Position numbers and translations under genes: made by a program
Part shown: positions 1 through 7,766 of the stretch, one piece after another
Numbering within the stretch: position 1 is the stretch's first letter
How the letters are laid out: the number at the start of each line of letters is the position of its first letter
Notes under the pieces: model-generated
What the model was told of the DNA's origin: nothing
Seen by the model: the letters and a program-made list of their open reading frames with translations, nothing else
Database searches by the model: none
Assembly: GCF_013426915.1 (NCBI RefSeq)
Contig: NZ_AP023180.1
Location: forward strand, 2,480,001 to 2,544,000
Length of the DNA: 64,000 bases
Reading direction: 5' to 3'
DNA from: Paraburkholderia sp. PGU19
Lineage (GTDB): Bacteria; Pseudomonadota; Gammaproteobacteria; Burkholderiales; Burkholderiaceae

Positions 1-1
1 A

Positions 2-805
2 GTCACCGAACTCGACGCGGTGTTCGCGCGCTGGATCGGCGAATCGGTGAACAGCTTGTTGCCGGCTGGCCAGATCGGCGGGCCTGTGATGATGGTGCGC
101 CAGTTGTCGCAACGCGGGCTGCGCATGCGCGACGCCGCGGCGGCGATCACCGTCAGCACCACGTTGCAGGCGCTTGCGCAAATCGTGTTCGCGATGCTCG
201 GCCTGCTGCTGTTCGGCGCGTCGGCTGCGCATGGCGCGATGCAGGACTTGCAGACGGCGGCGCTGATCGCGACGGGCGTGCTGGCGGCGATGATCGTCGG
301 CTTCTATATGGCGCAGCGGCGCGGCCTGTTCGGCAAGGCGTTGCGCGTCGTGTCGAAGGTATTCGGCAAGCGCGACTGGTCGGCGCTCACCACGCGGGCG
401 GATGCCGTCGATGTCGCCGTGCGCGAGCTATACGACCAGCGCGGCAAGGTTGCGGCGAGCTTCGCACTGAGCCTTGCGGGCTGGATCATCGGTACGGTGG
501 AAGTGTGGCTGGCGCTGCGCTTCCTCGGCCATCCCGTTGGCTGGGTGGATGCATTGCTGCTCGAAAGTCTCGGCCAGGCGATACGCGGCGCGGCTTTCGC
601 GATTCCCGGCTCGCTTGGCATCCAGGAAGGCGGCTATCTGCTGCTCGCGCCGCTGGTCGGACTGCCGCCCGAGGCGGCGTTGGCGTTGTCGCTGGTGAAG
701 CGCGCGCGCGAGTTGCTGCTGGGTCTGCCGGGCCTGCTTTATCTGCACTTCAGCGAACGTAGCTGGCAGCGGCGGCGCGATTCGCGTCTGCCTGCTGTCG
801 ATTGA
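2..805 (+). CDS. Flippase-like (lysylphosphatidylglycerol synthase TM / HpnL-type) membrane protein, 3' part
   Basis: The reading frame is open from the left edge, so the true start lies outside the window. The visible 267 residues contain about five to six hydrophobic segments separated by short charged loops. They end with the conserved region of the lysylphosphatidylglycerol-synthase transmembrane family: a glycine- and proline-rich PGSLGIQEGG turn near residue 205, then a last helix and a basic tail. Members such as HpnL are thought to move or help synthesise polar lipids, including hopanoid lipids, in the inner membrane. The next gene starts 22 bases downstream on the same strand and encodes a nucleotidyltransferase, so a lipid head-group operon reaching upstream is likely. 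The family call is reasonably firm; the HpnL assignment is not certain. Confidence 0.75.
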   Translation, partial: VTELDAVFARWIGESVNSLLPAGQIGGPVMMVRQLSQRGLRMRDAAAAITVSTTLQALAQIVFAMLGLLLFGASAAHGAMQDLQTAALIATGVLAAMIVGFYMAQRRGLFGKALRVVSKVFGKRDWSALTTRADAVDVAVRELYDQRGKVAASFALSLAGWIIGTVEVWLALRFLGHPVGWVDALLLESLGQAIRGAAFAIPGSLGIQEGGYLLLAPLVGLPPEAALALSLVKRARELLLGLPGLLYLHFSERSWQRRRDSRLPAVD

Positions 806-826
806 TTTTTTTAGAAAGGACCGCGA

Positions 827-1591
827 ATGCGCGCCATCATTCTTGCTGCAGGTCTTGGCCTGCGTCTCCAGCAACCTGTCGGAGAACAGTTTCCCAAATG
901 CCTGCTGCGTTTCGACGGCGTGACCTTGCTCGAGCGTCATTTACAAATGCTCGATGCGGCGGGCGTCGATGACGTCGTGCTCGCGCTGGGCTTTCAGCCG
1001 GAGCTGGTCGAAGCCGAACTGGAGCGGATCGAGTGGCCGCACAAGGTCGAGATCAGGCTGAATCCGCGTTTCGATCTTGGCAGTGTGCTGACGGTGCATA
1101 CCGTTGCGGATGCGATGACGAGCGGCGGCGACGTGCTGCTGATGGATGCTGATGTGCTGTATGACGAGCGCATTTTGAGCGCCCTCGTTGCGGGCGAGCA
1201 TGCTAATCGCCTGTTGATCGATCGCGATTTTGAGGTTGGCGATGAGCCCGTCAAGTTGTGTCTGAAGGATGGTGTGCCTGTTGAACTGCGCAAGCAGCTG
1301 GCTGTTGGGCTTGAGTACGACACGATTGGTGAATCGGTTGGGTTCTTCCGTCTGCGTGAAGAGACGGCAAAGCGATTTGCCGAGATCGTGGCGGGGTATG
1401 TCGATAGCGGGCGCGCGAATATGCCTCATGAAGAGGCGGTGCGGGATTTGCTGCTTGAGCGGAGTCATGTGTTTGACACTGCCGATGTTACGGGCGCGCC
1501 GTGGATTGAGATCGATTTTCCGAATGATGTTAAGCGGGCGGCTGCCGAGATTCTTCCTATGCTGCAGCCGATGGTGGGGGCTGCGCGGTAA
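827..1591 (+). CDS. Sugar/choline-phosphate nucleotidyltransferase-like protein
   Basis: This 254-residue protein starts at an ATG preceded by AAAGGA. The N-terminus has the nucleotidyltransferase signature AAGLGLRLQ with a lysine near residue 25. An MDADVLY stretch near residue 106 supplies the metal-binding Asp-x-Asp of the GT-A-like fold. LicC-type enzymes of this size activate phosphocholine or related phospho-alcohols with CTP, while other members activate sugar phosphates. Here the substrate cannot be read from the sequence. The gene follows the flippase-like membrane gene by 22 bases and is probably cotranscribed with it, which fits activation of a head group for a membrane lipid or surface glycan. 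It is followed by a large inverted repeat, so it is likely the last gene of its operon. Confidence 0.75.
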   Translation: MRAIILAAGLGLRLQQPVGEQFPKCLLRFDGVTLLERHLQMLDAAGVDDVVLALGFQPELVEAELERIEWPHKVEIRLNPRFDLGSVLTVHTVADAMTSGGDVLLMDADVLYDERILSALVAGEHANRLLIDRDFEVGDEPVKLCLKDGVPVELRKQLAVGLEYDTIGESVGFFRLREETAKRFAEIVAGYVDSGRANMPHEEAVRDLLLERSHVFDTADVTGAPWIEIDFPNDVKRAAAEILPMLQPMVGAAR

Positions 1592-1650
1592 GGGTTCGGG
1601 TTTTGGGTTTTTGGGTGTCTGCGACGCTGGGTGGTTTGCTTGTGGTTTGC

Positions 1651-2309
1651 GCTGGCATCCGCGAGTTGTTATCTAGCTTCATGCGTCGCCCCTGTGCGGG
1701 GCGGCACCTACTTTTCTTTGCCGCCGCAAAGAAAAGTAGGCAAAAGAAAGCGGCTAACACCGCCAATTTTTGTGTTTGCCTGAGGGCCCCCATCGGGTCT
1801 TACGCTTCACACGGCAGCGCACTCGTTCGCGCGTGTTGCCAACGCTTCGAATAAGCGCCTCACCCACTTCCAACACCCGCACAAAGGCTAGCGGCAGCGA
1901 ATGGTTTCTGCCGCCCAGGTGGCAAACTGTGTGTAGGTTGTCGCGTCGTATAGGTTGGCGCTCTTACAGGGTGGAACGCGTGCGCTATCGGTCCGAAGTG
2001 AGGCGTGTGCGGCGCTACGGCCTACACACAGTTTGCAACCTGGGCGGCGGCGGAATGTCCGGCGCGGCATGTGGCGACGCGGGCGCGCGAAGCGGGTGAG
2101 ACGCACCGCAAGAGCGTTGGCAACGAACATGGGTCACGTGATTGCCGTGTGAAGCATAAGACCGGTTGGGGTCCCTCAGGCAGGAAGAAGGATTGGCGGT
2201 GTGAGCCGCTTTCTTTTGCCTACTTTTCTTTGCGGCGGCAAAGAAAAGTAGGTGCCGCCCCGCACAGGGGCGACGCGTGAAGCTAGATAACAACTCGCGG
2301 ATGCTAGCG
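1651..2309. repeat. Nested inverted-repeat element (~0.65 kb)
   Basis: The outer arms, about 1651-1850 and 2110-2309, are diverged inverted copies of each other. Their outer 110 bases are nearly identical, from the GCATCCGCGAGTTGTTATCTAG motif inward to the CGGCT-ACACCGCCAAT region. Each outer arm contains its own perfect hairpin with a 14-bp stem and a 6-base GC loop, at 1707-1740 and 2219-2252. A second, inner pair lies at 1911-1937 and 2021-2047 and matches at 26 of 27 positions. No convincing coding capacity is present. The hairpin-bearing arm looks like the dispersed intergenic repeats common in Burkholderia-group genomes (recollection, not checked). The whole element separates the nucleotidyltransferase gene from the MFS gene. 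Confidence 0.85.
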
Positions 2310-2399
2310 AAAACACGAGCAAACCAACCCAGCTCGCGCAGCACAGAACCCCAAACCAACCCTCAACAGCGTCGCAGACAAAAACCAAACACTTACACC

Positions 2400-3803
2400 A
2401 TGCCTCTGGCAATAGGCACCTTCATCGTTCCACTGATAGTCGCCTGCGCGATGTTCATGGAAAACGTCGACTCGACGGTCCTCGTCACATCACTACCGGT
2501 ACTCGCGCGGGACTTGGGCCACGACCCAATCACCCTAAAGCTCGCAATCACGGCCTACGTGATCGGCCTCGGCGTGTTCATCCCCGTCTGCGGCTGGGTA
2601 GCCGACCGCTACGGCCCACGCTCCGTATTCCGCACTGCAATCGGCATCTTCATGGCCGGCTCCCTGATGGCCGCCGCATCGACGACTCTCCCGCTCTTCG
2701 TCGCCGCGCGTTTCGTACAAGGCATCGGCGGCGCAATGATGGTGCCCGTCGGCCGGATCATCATCTTCAGGTCCGTACCGAAGTCGGACTTCATCCGCGC
2801 CGTCAACTATCTGACCGTGCCCGCGCTGCTCGGGCCCGTCGTCGGGCCGCCGCTCGGCGGCTTCATCACGACGTATCTGCATTGGCGTCTGATCTTCATC
2901 GTCAACATTCCGATCGGCCTGTTCGGCATCTGGCTCACGAACAAACACATCGCCAACATGCGCGAAGCACATCCCGGTCCGCTCGACTGGACCGGCTTCG
3001 TGTTGTCGGCGAGCGGCGCGTCGCTGTTCATGCTCGGCTTGTCGCTGGTCGGTGGCGAACTGGTATCGGACCGCGTATCGACAGCGATGTGCGTGCTCGG
3101 CGCCGCGCTGCTGCTCGTCTACTGGCGCTATGCGAGCCGTGTCGAACGGCCGGTGCTCGATCTCAGGCTGCTGCGCATCCCCAGTTTTCACGCGAGCGTC
3201 GCCGGCGGCTCGCTGTTTCGGATCGGCCTGGGCGCCGTGCCATTCCTGTTGCCGCTCGCGTTGCAGGAAGGGCTCGGCATGACGCCGTTCGCGGCGGGCA
3301 CGATCACCTGCGCATCGGCGTTCGGCTCGATCTTCATGAAGACGATCGCGTCGTCGGTGCTCGCGCGCTTCGGCTTCCGGCGCGTGCTGATGTTCAACGC
3401 GGTGTTGGCCGGCTGCGCGATCGCAAGTTATGGACTGTTCGGTCCCGGAACGCCGCACGCTGTGATCTGGTTCGTCGTGCTGTTCGGTGGCGTGTTTCCG
3501 TCGTTGCAGTTCACGTCGCTGAACTCGCTCGCGTATGCGGACATTCCGAGCCGCGACGTGGGCCGCGCGACGAGCGTCGCGAGCGTGGTGCAACAGATTT
3601 CGCTGGGTCTCGGCGTGACGATCGCGGGCATCGTGCTGCAAATATCGCACAACGTGCAAGGGCATCCGACCATCGTGTGGACCGACTTCTGGCCCGCGTT
3701 CCTGGTGGTTGGTCTGTTCTCGCTCGCGTCGATTCCCGTGACGGCGAAGCTGCCGCACAACAGCGGCGAAGAACTCGCGCGCGGCGGAAGAGGGGAAGCG
3801 TGA
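2400..3803 (+). CDS. MFS transporter, DHA2 (EmrB/QacA-like) family
   Basis: This is a 467-residue polytopic inner-membrane protein with 12-14 predicted hydrophobic segments. The first segment contains the acidic MENVDSTV motif typical of TM1 in drug:H+ antiporters of the DHA2 class. A motif-A sequence, GWVADRYGPRSV, lies between TM2 and TM3 near residue 65, and a motif-C-like Gly/Pro-rich helix (GPVVGPPLGG) lies near residue 145. These support proton-coupled export of small molecules; the substrate is unknown. I chose the ATG at 2400. The frame stays open upstream to 2277, but that part runs through the inverted-repeat element and encodes a low-complexity hydrophilic peptide unlikely to be real. 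No strong ribosome-binding site precedes 2400. The gene stands alone. Confidence 0.85.
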   Translation: MPLAIGTFIVPLIVACAMFMENVDSTVLVTSLPVLARDLGHDPITLKLAITAYVIGLGVFIPVCGWVADRYGPRSVFRTAIGIFMAGSLMAAASTTLPLFVAARFVQGIGGAMMVPVGRIIIFRSVPKSDFIRAVNYLTVPALLGPVVGPPLGGFITTYLHWRLIFIVNIPIGLFGIWLTNKHIANMREAHPGPLDWTGFVLSASGASLFMLGLSLVGGELVSDRVSTAMCVLGAALLLVYWRYASRVERPVLDLRLLRIPSFHASVAGGSLFRIGLGAVPFLLPLALQEGLGMTPFAAGTITCASAFGSIFMKTIASSVLARFGFRRVLMFNAVLAGCAIASYGLFGPGTPHAVIWFVVLFGGVFPSLQFTSLNSLAYADIPSRDVGRATSVASVVQQISLGLGVTIAGIVLQISHNVQGHPTIVWTDFWPAFLVVGLFSLASIPVTAKLPHNSGEELARGGRGEA

Positions 3804-3843
3804 CGCGTGCCTTCGCGAACGTCACGCATTGACGCCAAACGCT

Positions 3844-4034
3844 CTAAACCGCTTCGCGAACCGCGCGCAGGATCTGTTGCGTGCGTTCGTGCTGCGGCGG
3901 TCCCTGCTCGATGATCTTGCCTTGCGAGAAGAAGCAGACGCGGTCCGCAAATTCACGCGCAACAAAATCATCTGATGCGTAACGATTAGCATCGTCGGAT
4001 TGTGCTCTTCGTTGCATAGCTCGCGATCGAGCAT
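3844..4034 (-). pseudogene. Remnant of an amino-acid ABC transporter ATPase (C-terminal end)
   Basis: Read on the minus strand, the segment encodes a D-loop-like LDREL, then MLIVTHQM, which matches the strand and H-loop histidine of GlnQ/GltL-type ATPases. After a one-base frame change near 3970 it continues as DFVAREFADRVCFFSQGKI and ends in EQGPP...ILRAVREAV-stop, the normal C-terminus of that family. The Walker A and signature motifs are absent, the region between LDREL and the H-loop is shortened, and no intact partner genes are nearby. This is a decayed 3' fragment, probably left after a deletion next to the MFS gene. Confidence 0.7.
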
Positions 4035-4336
4035 GACGTTACTTCATCGAACGACATCATATTAGGACGGGTTGTTAATGCGCGCGCCAAGTGATTGCAC
4101 TTCACTGCATCGGTGCTTCGATAGTATTGGCGAGTACCGTCATGTGCGGAAAATGCTGAATGAATCACAGGCTGCCTAACAGCGTCGCAGTCGTATTGCA
4201 ATTGGAATAATCGAGCGAAGCAACTCGATGCACCTGCAACAAATAGGGGTGCTTCGCAAAAGCACAGGTTGCGTGTTATAAGCCCAAAGACAGGCTTTAA
4301 GTACCGTCACTGAATAATTGTCTTTGGAGACAGGCA
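4035..4336. other. Intergenic region upstream of ggt
   Basis: These 300 bases separate the ATPase remnant from ggt and are visibly more AT-rich than the flanks. I see no protein-coding frame with a plausible start. The ggt promoter and leader should lie here. A GGAGACAGGCA stretch just before the TTG codon at 4337 serves as the ribosome-binding site. I cannot assign a -35/-10 pair with confidence. Confidence 0.4.
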
Positions 4337-6067
4337 TTGAAACTAATCGATAAAGCGAAATTCTCTGCAACAGCACTCGCCGTCGCAGGTCTCTTCGCCA
4401 CATCCGCGGGCTTGCTCGAGTCCGCACCTGCTTACGCGAAGGCACCTTCGCCGCAGCGACCCGTACTCAACGCATCAGCCGTCGCCGTCGCTGACAAGTA
4501 CAGCGCCGATGCTGCCGAGCAGATCTTCAAGGAAGGCGGCAATGCCGTCGACGCGGCTGTCGCTATCGCGTTCACGCTGGCTGTTACGTACCCTGAGGCA
4601 GGCAATATCGGCGGTGGCGGTTTCATGACGCTATACGTGAACGGCAAGCCGTATTTCATGGACTATCGCGAGCGCGCGCCGCTGGCTGCGACGCGCAACA
4701 TGTTTCTCGACGATCAGGGCAATGTGATCAAGGACAAGAGTCTTTTCGGCTATTACGCAGCGGGTGTGCCGGGAACCGTGGCAGGCATGTGGGAAGCACA
4801 GCACCGTTTCGGCAAGCTGAAATGGAAGCAGGTTCTGGCGCCCGCCATCAAATATGCGCGCGACGGTTTCGAAGTCGACGAGCAGCTTGCGAAGCGCCGC
4901 GAAGATGCCGAGAAGGACTTCGCAGGCAAGACGAACTTCGACACCTATTTCGGCAATCTGAAACAGGGCGTCAATTTCAGGCAGCCCGAGCTTGCGGCCG
5001 TGCTCACACGCATCGCGAATCAGGGCGCGCGCGAGTTTTATAACGGCAAGACGGCCGATCTGATCGCGGCGTCGATGAAGGGGCGTGGCCTCATCACGAA
5101 GCGCGATCTACAGGATTACCGTGCTGTGTGGCGTCAACCCATTCAGGCGGACTGGAATGGTTATCACGTGATTACGGCACCGCCGCCGAGCTCGGGCGGC
5201 ATTGGCCTCGTGCAATTGCTGAAGATGAAGGCGGACCTGAAGGGCGACTTCACTAATGTCGATCTCAACTCGCCGCAGTACATTCACCTGATATCGGAAA
5301 TCGAAAAGCGCGTCTTTGCCGATCGTGCGCAATACCTGGGTGACCCGGACTTCTATAAGGTACCCGTCGCGCAACTAACGGACGATGCCTACATCGCGAA
5401 ACGTGCGGCCGAAGTGAATCCGTCCGCGCCGTCGGACACGAAGACCGTGCAGGCAGGCCTCGGCACGTCGATGCCCGAGAAAGCGGAGACGACGCATTTC
5501 TCGGTGGTCGACAAGTGGGGCAACGCCGTGTCGAACACATACACGATCAACGGCTATTTCGGTTCCGGCGTCGTTGCGGAAGGCACGGGCATCGTGTTGA
5601 ACGACGAGATGGACGACTTCGCATCGAAGGCTGGCGTGCCGAACATGTTCGGCGTGGTGGGCAGCGACGCGAACTCGATCGAGCCGAAAAAGCGCCCGTT
5701 GTCGTCGATGACGCCGACCATTCTGACGAAGGACGGCAAGGTGTCGCTAGTGATCGGCACGCCGGGCGGATCGCGGATCTTCACGTCGATTTTCCAGGTG
5801 GTCAATAACGTGTACGACTTCGATATGCCGTTGAAAGACGCCGTTAGCGCGATGCGTTTCCACCATCAACTCTTGCCGCCGAATACGATCTTCTGGGAGC
5901 CGTACGCGCCTATCAACGGCGAACTCGCCAAGCAGGTCGAAGCGAAGGGTTATGCGCTGAAGGCGCAGGACTTCAACGGCGACATTCAGGCGATCAAGAT
6001 CACCGGCGAGCGGCCGGAGGCCGTATCCGATCCACGCGGACGCGGCGTGTCGCGTGTGATACCGTAA
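4337..6067 (+). CDS. ggt: Gamma-glutamyltransferase (glutathione hydrolase), periplasmic
   Basis: The 576-residue precursor matches the full length of bacterial gamma-glutamyltransferases. It starts at TTG (4337) behind a GGAGA ribosome-binding site. A signal peptide ends near residue 34 (AYA), so the enzyme acts in the periplasm, cleaving the gamma-glutamyl bond of glutathione and related peptides. The autoprocessing site is ETTHFSVVD; by alignment to E. coli the first Thr of TTH (about residue 385) becomes the N-terminal nucleophile of the small subunit. Downstream landmarks include DEMDDFA, the KRPLSSMTPT substrate-binding stretch and GTPGGSRI, all intact. The gene stands alone and ends in a strong terminator. 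Function is very likely as named. Confidence 0.95.
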   Translation: MKLIDKAKFSATALAVAGLFATSAGLLESAPAYAKAPSPQRPVLNASAVAVADKYSADAAEQIFKEGGNAVDAAVAIAFTLAVTYPEAGNIGGGGFMTLYVNGKPYFMDYRERAPLAATRNMFLDDQGNVIKDKSLFGYYAAGVPGTVAGMWEAQHRFGKLKWKQVLAPAIKYARDGFEVDEQLAKRREDAEKDFAGKTNFDTYFGNLKQGVNFRQPELAAVLTRIANQGAREFYNGKTADLIAASMKGRGLITKRDLQDYRAVWRQPIQADWNGYHVITAPPPSSGGIGLVQLLKMKADLKGDFTNVDLNSPQYIHLISEIEKRVFADRAQYLGDPDFYKVPVAQLTDDAYIAKRAAEVNPSAPSDTKTVQAGLGTSMPEKAETTHFSVVDKWGNAVSNTYTINGYFGSGVVAEGTGIVLNDEMDDFASKAGVPNMFGVVGSDANSIEPKKRPLSSMTPTILTKDGKVSLVIGTPGGSRIFTSIFQVVNNVYDFDMPLKDAVSAMRFHHQLLPPNTIFWEPYAPINGELAKQVEAKGYALKAQDFNGDIQAIKITGERPEAVSDPRGRGVSRVIP

Positions 6068-6125
6068 TCTCACGGCATGTGCTGGCGTCGCGGCCAATCT
6101 CGCGGCGCCTCGTCGATTCGCTTTG

Positions 6126-6161
6126 CAGCGGACATCGCCGGTGGGCGGTGTCCGCTGTTTT
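6126..6161 (+). terminator. Rho-independent terminator after ggt
   Basis: A 14-bp stem (6126-6139 with 6144-6157, one G-T pair) encloses a GGTG loop and is followed by TTTT. It lies 59 bases after the ggt stop codon and upstream of the VOC gene. Confidence 0.85.
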
Positions 6162-6186
6162 CACTTTCTGGAGCGGGGAGTCAGCG

Positions 6187-6573
6187 ATGAATCAGCCGGA
6201 AACACAGAGCCATGCGCAAGAGCCGCGATTCGAAGGGCTTAGTGCTGTCACGCTCGCCACGCATGACATGGAGCCCGCCGTCGCGTTTTACCTGGCGCTT
6301 GGCTTTCCGCTTGCCTATGGCGGACCCTTCGAGGCGTTCACGTCGTTTGCGTTCGGCGGCACCTATCTGAACCTGATTCTCGACACGAGAGGACCGGTGC
6401 TATGGTGGGGGCGTGTGATCGTTCACGTGTCCGACGTGGACGCCGTTTATCGCAAGGCGCTGGCAGCGGGATATCAGCCCGAGGCCGCGCCCGCCGATGC
6501 TTCATGGGGCGAGCGATACTTCCATATCACCGATCCTGACGGCCACGAGATCAGCATTGCCAGGAGGCTTTGA
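6187..6573 (+). CDS. VOC (glyoxalase/dioxygenase superfamily) protein
   Basis: This 128-residue protein contains one vicinal-oxygen-chelate domain built from two beta-alpha-beta-beta-beta modules. Landmarks are LSAVTLATHDMEPAVAFYLALGF at the start (in parts), YLNLIL in the middle and the terminal FHITDPDGHEISIARRL. The closing glutamate of the DPDGHEIS strand is the usual metal ligand of glyoxalase-I-like proteins. The superfamily includes glyoxalases, extradiol dioxygenases and antibiotic-binding proteins, and nothing here specifies which. I chose ATG 6187, behind GGAGCGGGGAG, rather than the open frame reaching back to 6079, because the earlier part overlaps the ggt terminator hairpin. Confidence 0.8.
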   Translation: MNQPETQSHAQEPRFEGLSAVTLATHDMEPAVAFYLALGFPLAYGGPFEAFTSFAFGGTYLNLILDTRGPVLWWGRVIVHVSDVDAVYRKALAAGYQPEAAPADASWGERYFHITDPDGHEISIARRL

Positions 6574-6737
6574 AGGGGCCTTAGAGCGGCCTTGAAAGGG
6601 CGTCGGAAAGGTACTTTGAACAGCCACACCCGTTGCGCAAGAGTAATATGACTGACACCGAGAAAGCTGACAATCACACGAGCCCACGCGCCGCGTACAC
6701 CCTTTTCCGCTCTGCGGAAAAAACAGGAGCCACTGTG

Positions 6738-7664
6738 ATGAAGGAATCCGAACAGGAACTTGACGCCGAGTCGCTCGCCGCACGGCAGCGCCGCTTCGAA
6801 GAAGACCTCGTCGATGCGTACGACGAGGAACTCGAAATGGAAGTCGACGACCGTATCCTCGACGGCGGCGAAGGCTTCACACCCGAAGCACGCGAATTGC
6901 GCAAGCAATATTTCCGCGAGCTGTTCCGTCTGCAGGGCGAACTCGTCAAGCTGCAGGACTGGATCGTCAAGACCGGGCATCGCCTTGTCGTGATTTTCGA
7001 AGGCCGCGACGCGGCTGGCAAGGGCGGTGCGATCAAGCGCATCACGCAACGGCTGAATCCGCGCGTATGCCGGGTCGCGGCACTGCCCGCGCCGAACAAC
7101 CGCGAACGCACGCAATGGTACTTCCAGCGCTATGTCAGCCACCTGCCCGCGGGCGGCGAAATGGTGCTGTTCGATCGCAGCTGGTACAACCGCGCGGGCG
7201 TCGAGCGCGTGATGGGCTTCTGCACCGACGACGAATACGACGAGTTCTTCCGCTCGGTGCCCGAGTTCGAGAAGATGCTCGTGCGCAGCGGTATTCAGAT
7301 CATCAAGTACTGGTTCTCGATCACCGACGAGGAGCAGGAAATCCGCTTCCAGGCGCGTATCCACGATCCGCTCAAGCAATGGAAGCTCAGCCCGATGGAC
7401 CTCGAAAGCCGTCGCCGCTGGGAGCGTTATACGCAGGCGAAGGAAGTGATGTTGCAGCGCTCGCATATTCCCGAGGCGCCGTGGTGGGTCGTGCAGGCCG
7501 TCGACAAGAAACGCGCGCGGCTGAACTGCATTCATCATCTGTTGAGCCAGGTGCCGTATCACGAGATCGAACATCCGTCCATCGTGTTGCCCGAACGCGT
7601 CTTTCACGAGGACTACAGCCGTCATCCCGTGCCGGATACGATGATCGTGCCTGACGTATTTTGA
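6738..7664 (+). CDS. ppk2: Polyphosphate kinase 2 family protein
   Basis: The protein has the PPK2 core. A Walker A motif (EGRDAAGKGG, near residue 90) is followed by a Walker B/lid region (LFDRSWYNRAGVERVMGF, near 147) and the conserved SPMDLESRRRWERYT stretch. PPK2 enzymes transfer phosphate between inorganic polyphosphate and nucleoside diphosphates or monophosphates in the cytoplasm. The length of 308 residues with the ATG at 6738 is typical. I prefer this start because AGGAG sits eight bases upstream; in-frame ATGs also occur at 6633 and 6648. A bidirectional terminator separates the gene from a convergent PiT phosphate transporter, so the two phosphate genes are neighbours without being an operon. 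Confidence 0.9.
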   Translation: MKESEQELDAESLAARQRRFEEDLVDAYDEELEMEVDDRILDGGEGFTPEARELRKQYFRELFRLQGELVKLQDWIVKTGHRLVVIFEGRDAAGKGGAIKRITQRLNPRVCRVAALPAPNNRERTQWYFQRYVSHLPAGGEMVLFDRSWYNRAGVERVMGFCTDDEYDEFFRSVPEFEKMLVRSGIQIIKYWFSITDEEQEIRFQARIHDPLKQWKLSPMDLESRRRWERYTQAKEVMLQRSHIPEAPWWVVQAVDKKRARLNCIHHLLSQVPYHEIEHPSIVLPERVFHEDYSRHPVPDTMIVPDVF

Positions 7665-7685
7665 TCCCTGTTTGAAGGGCTGAAA

Positions 7686-7719
7686 CAAAAAGCGCGGCAT
7701 GAAAATGCCGCGCTTTTTG
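7686..7719. terminator. Bidirectional rho-independent terminator
   Basis: A perfect 15-bp stem (7686-7700 with 7705-7719) with a GAAA tetraloop carries A-runs and T-runs on its flanks, so it can end transcription from both the ppk2 gene and the convergent phosphate transporter gene. Confidence 0.92.
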
Positions 7720-7766
7720 TTTTGCCGCCGCCAGATCGATTCAGCGCGGCGGCAAGGTGCGAGTCG

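Noticed and set aside
2535..3758. A 407-codon open frame on the minus strand
   Set aside because: It is antisense to the MFS gene; Arg/His/Glu-rich low-complexity shadow.
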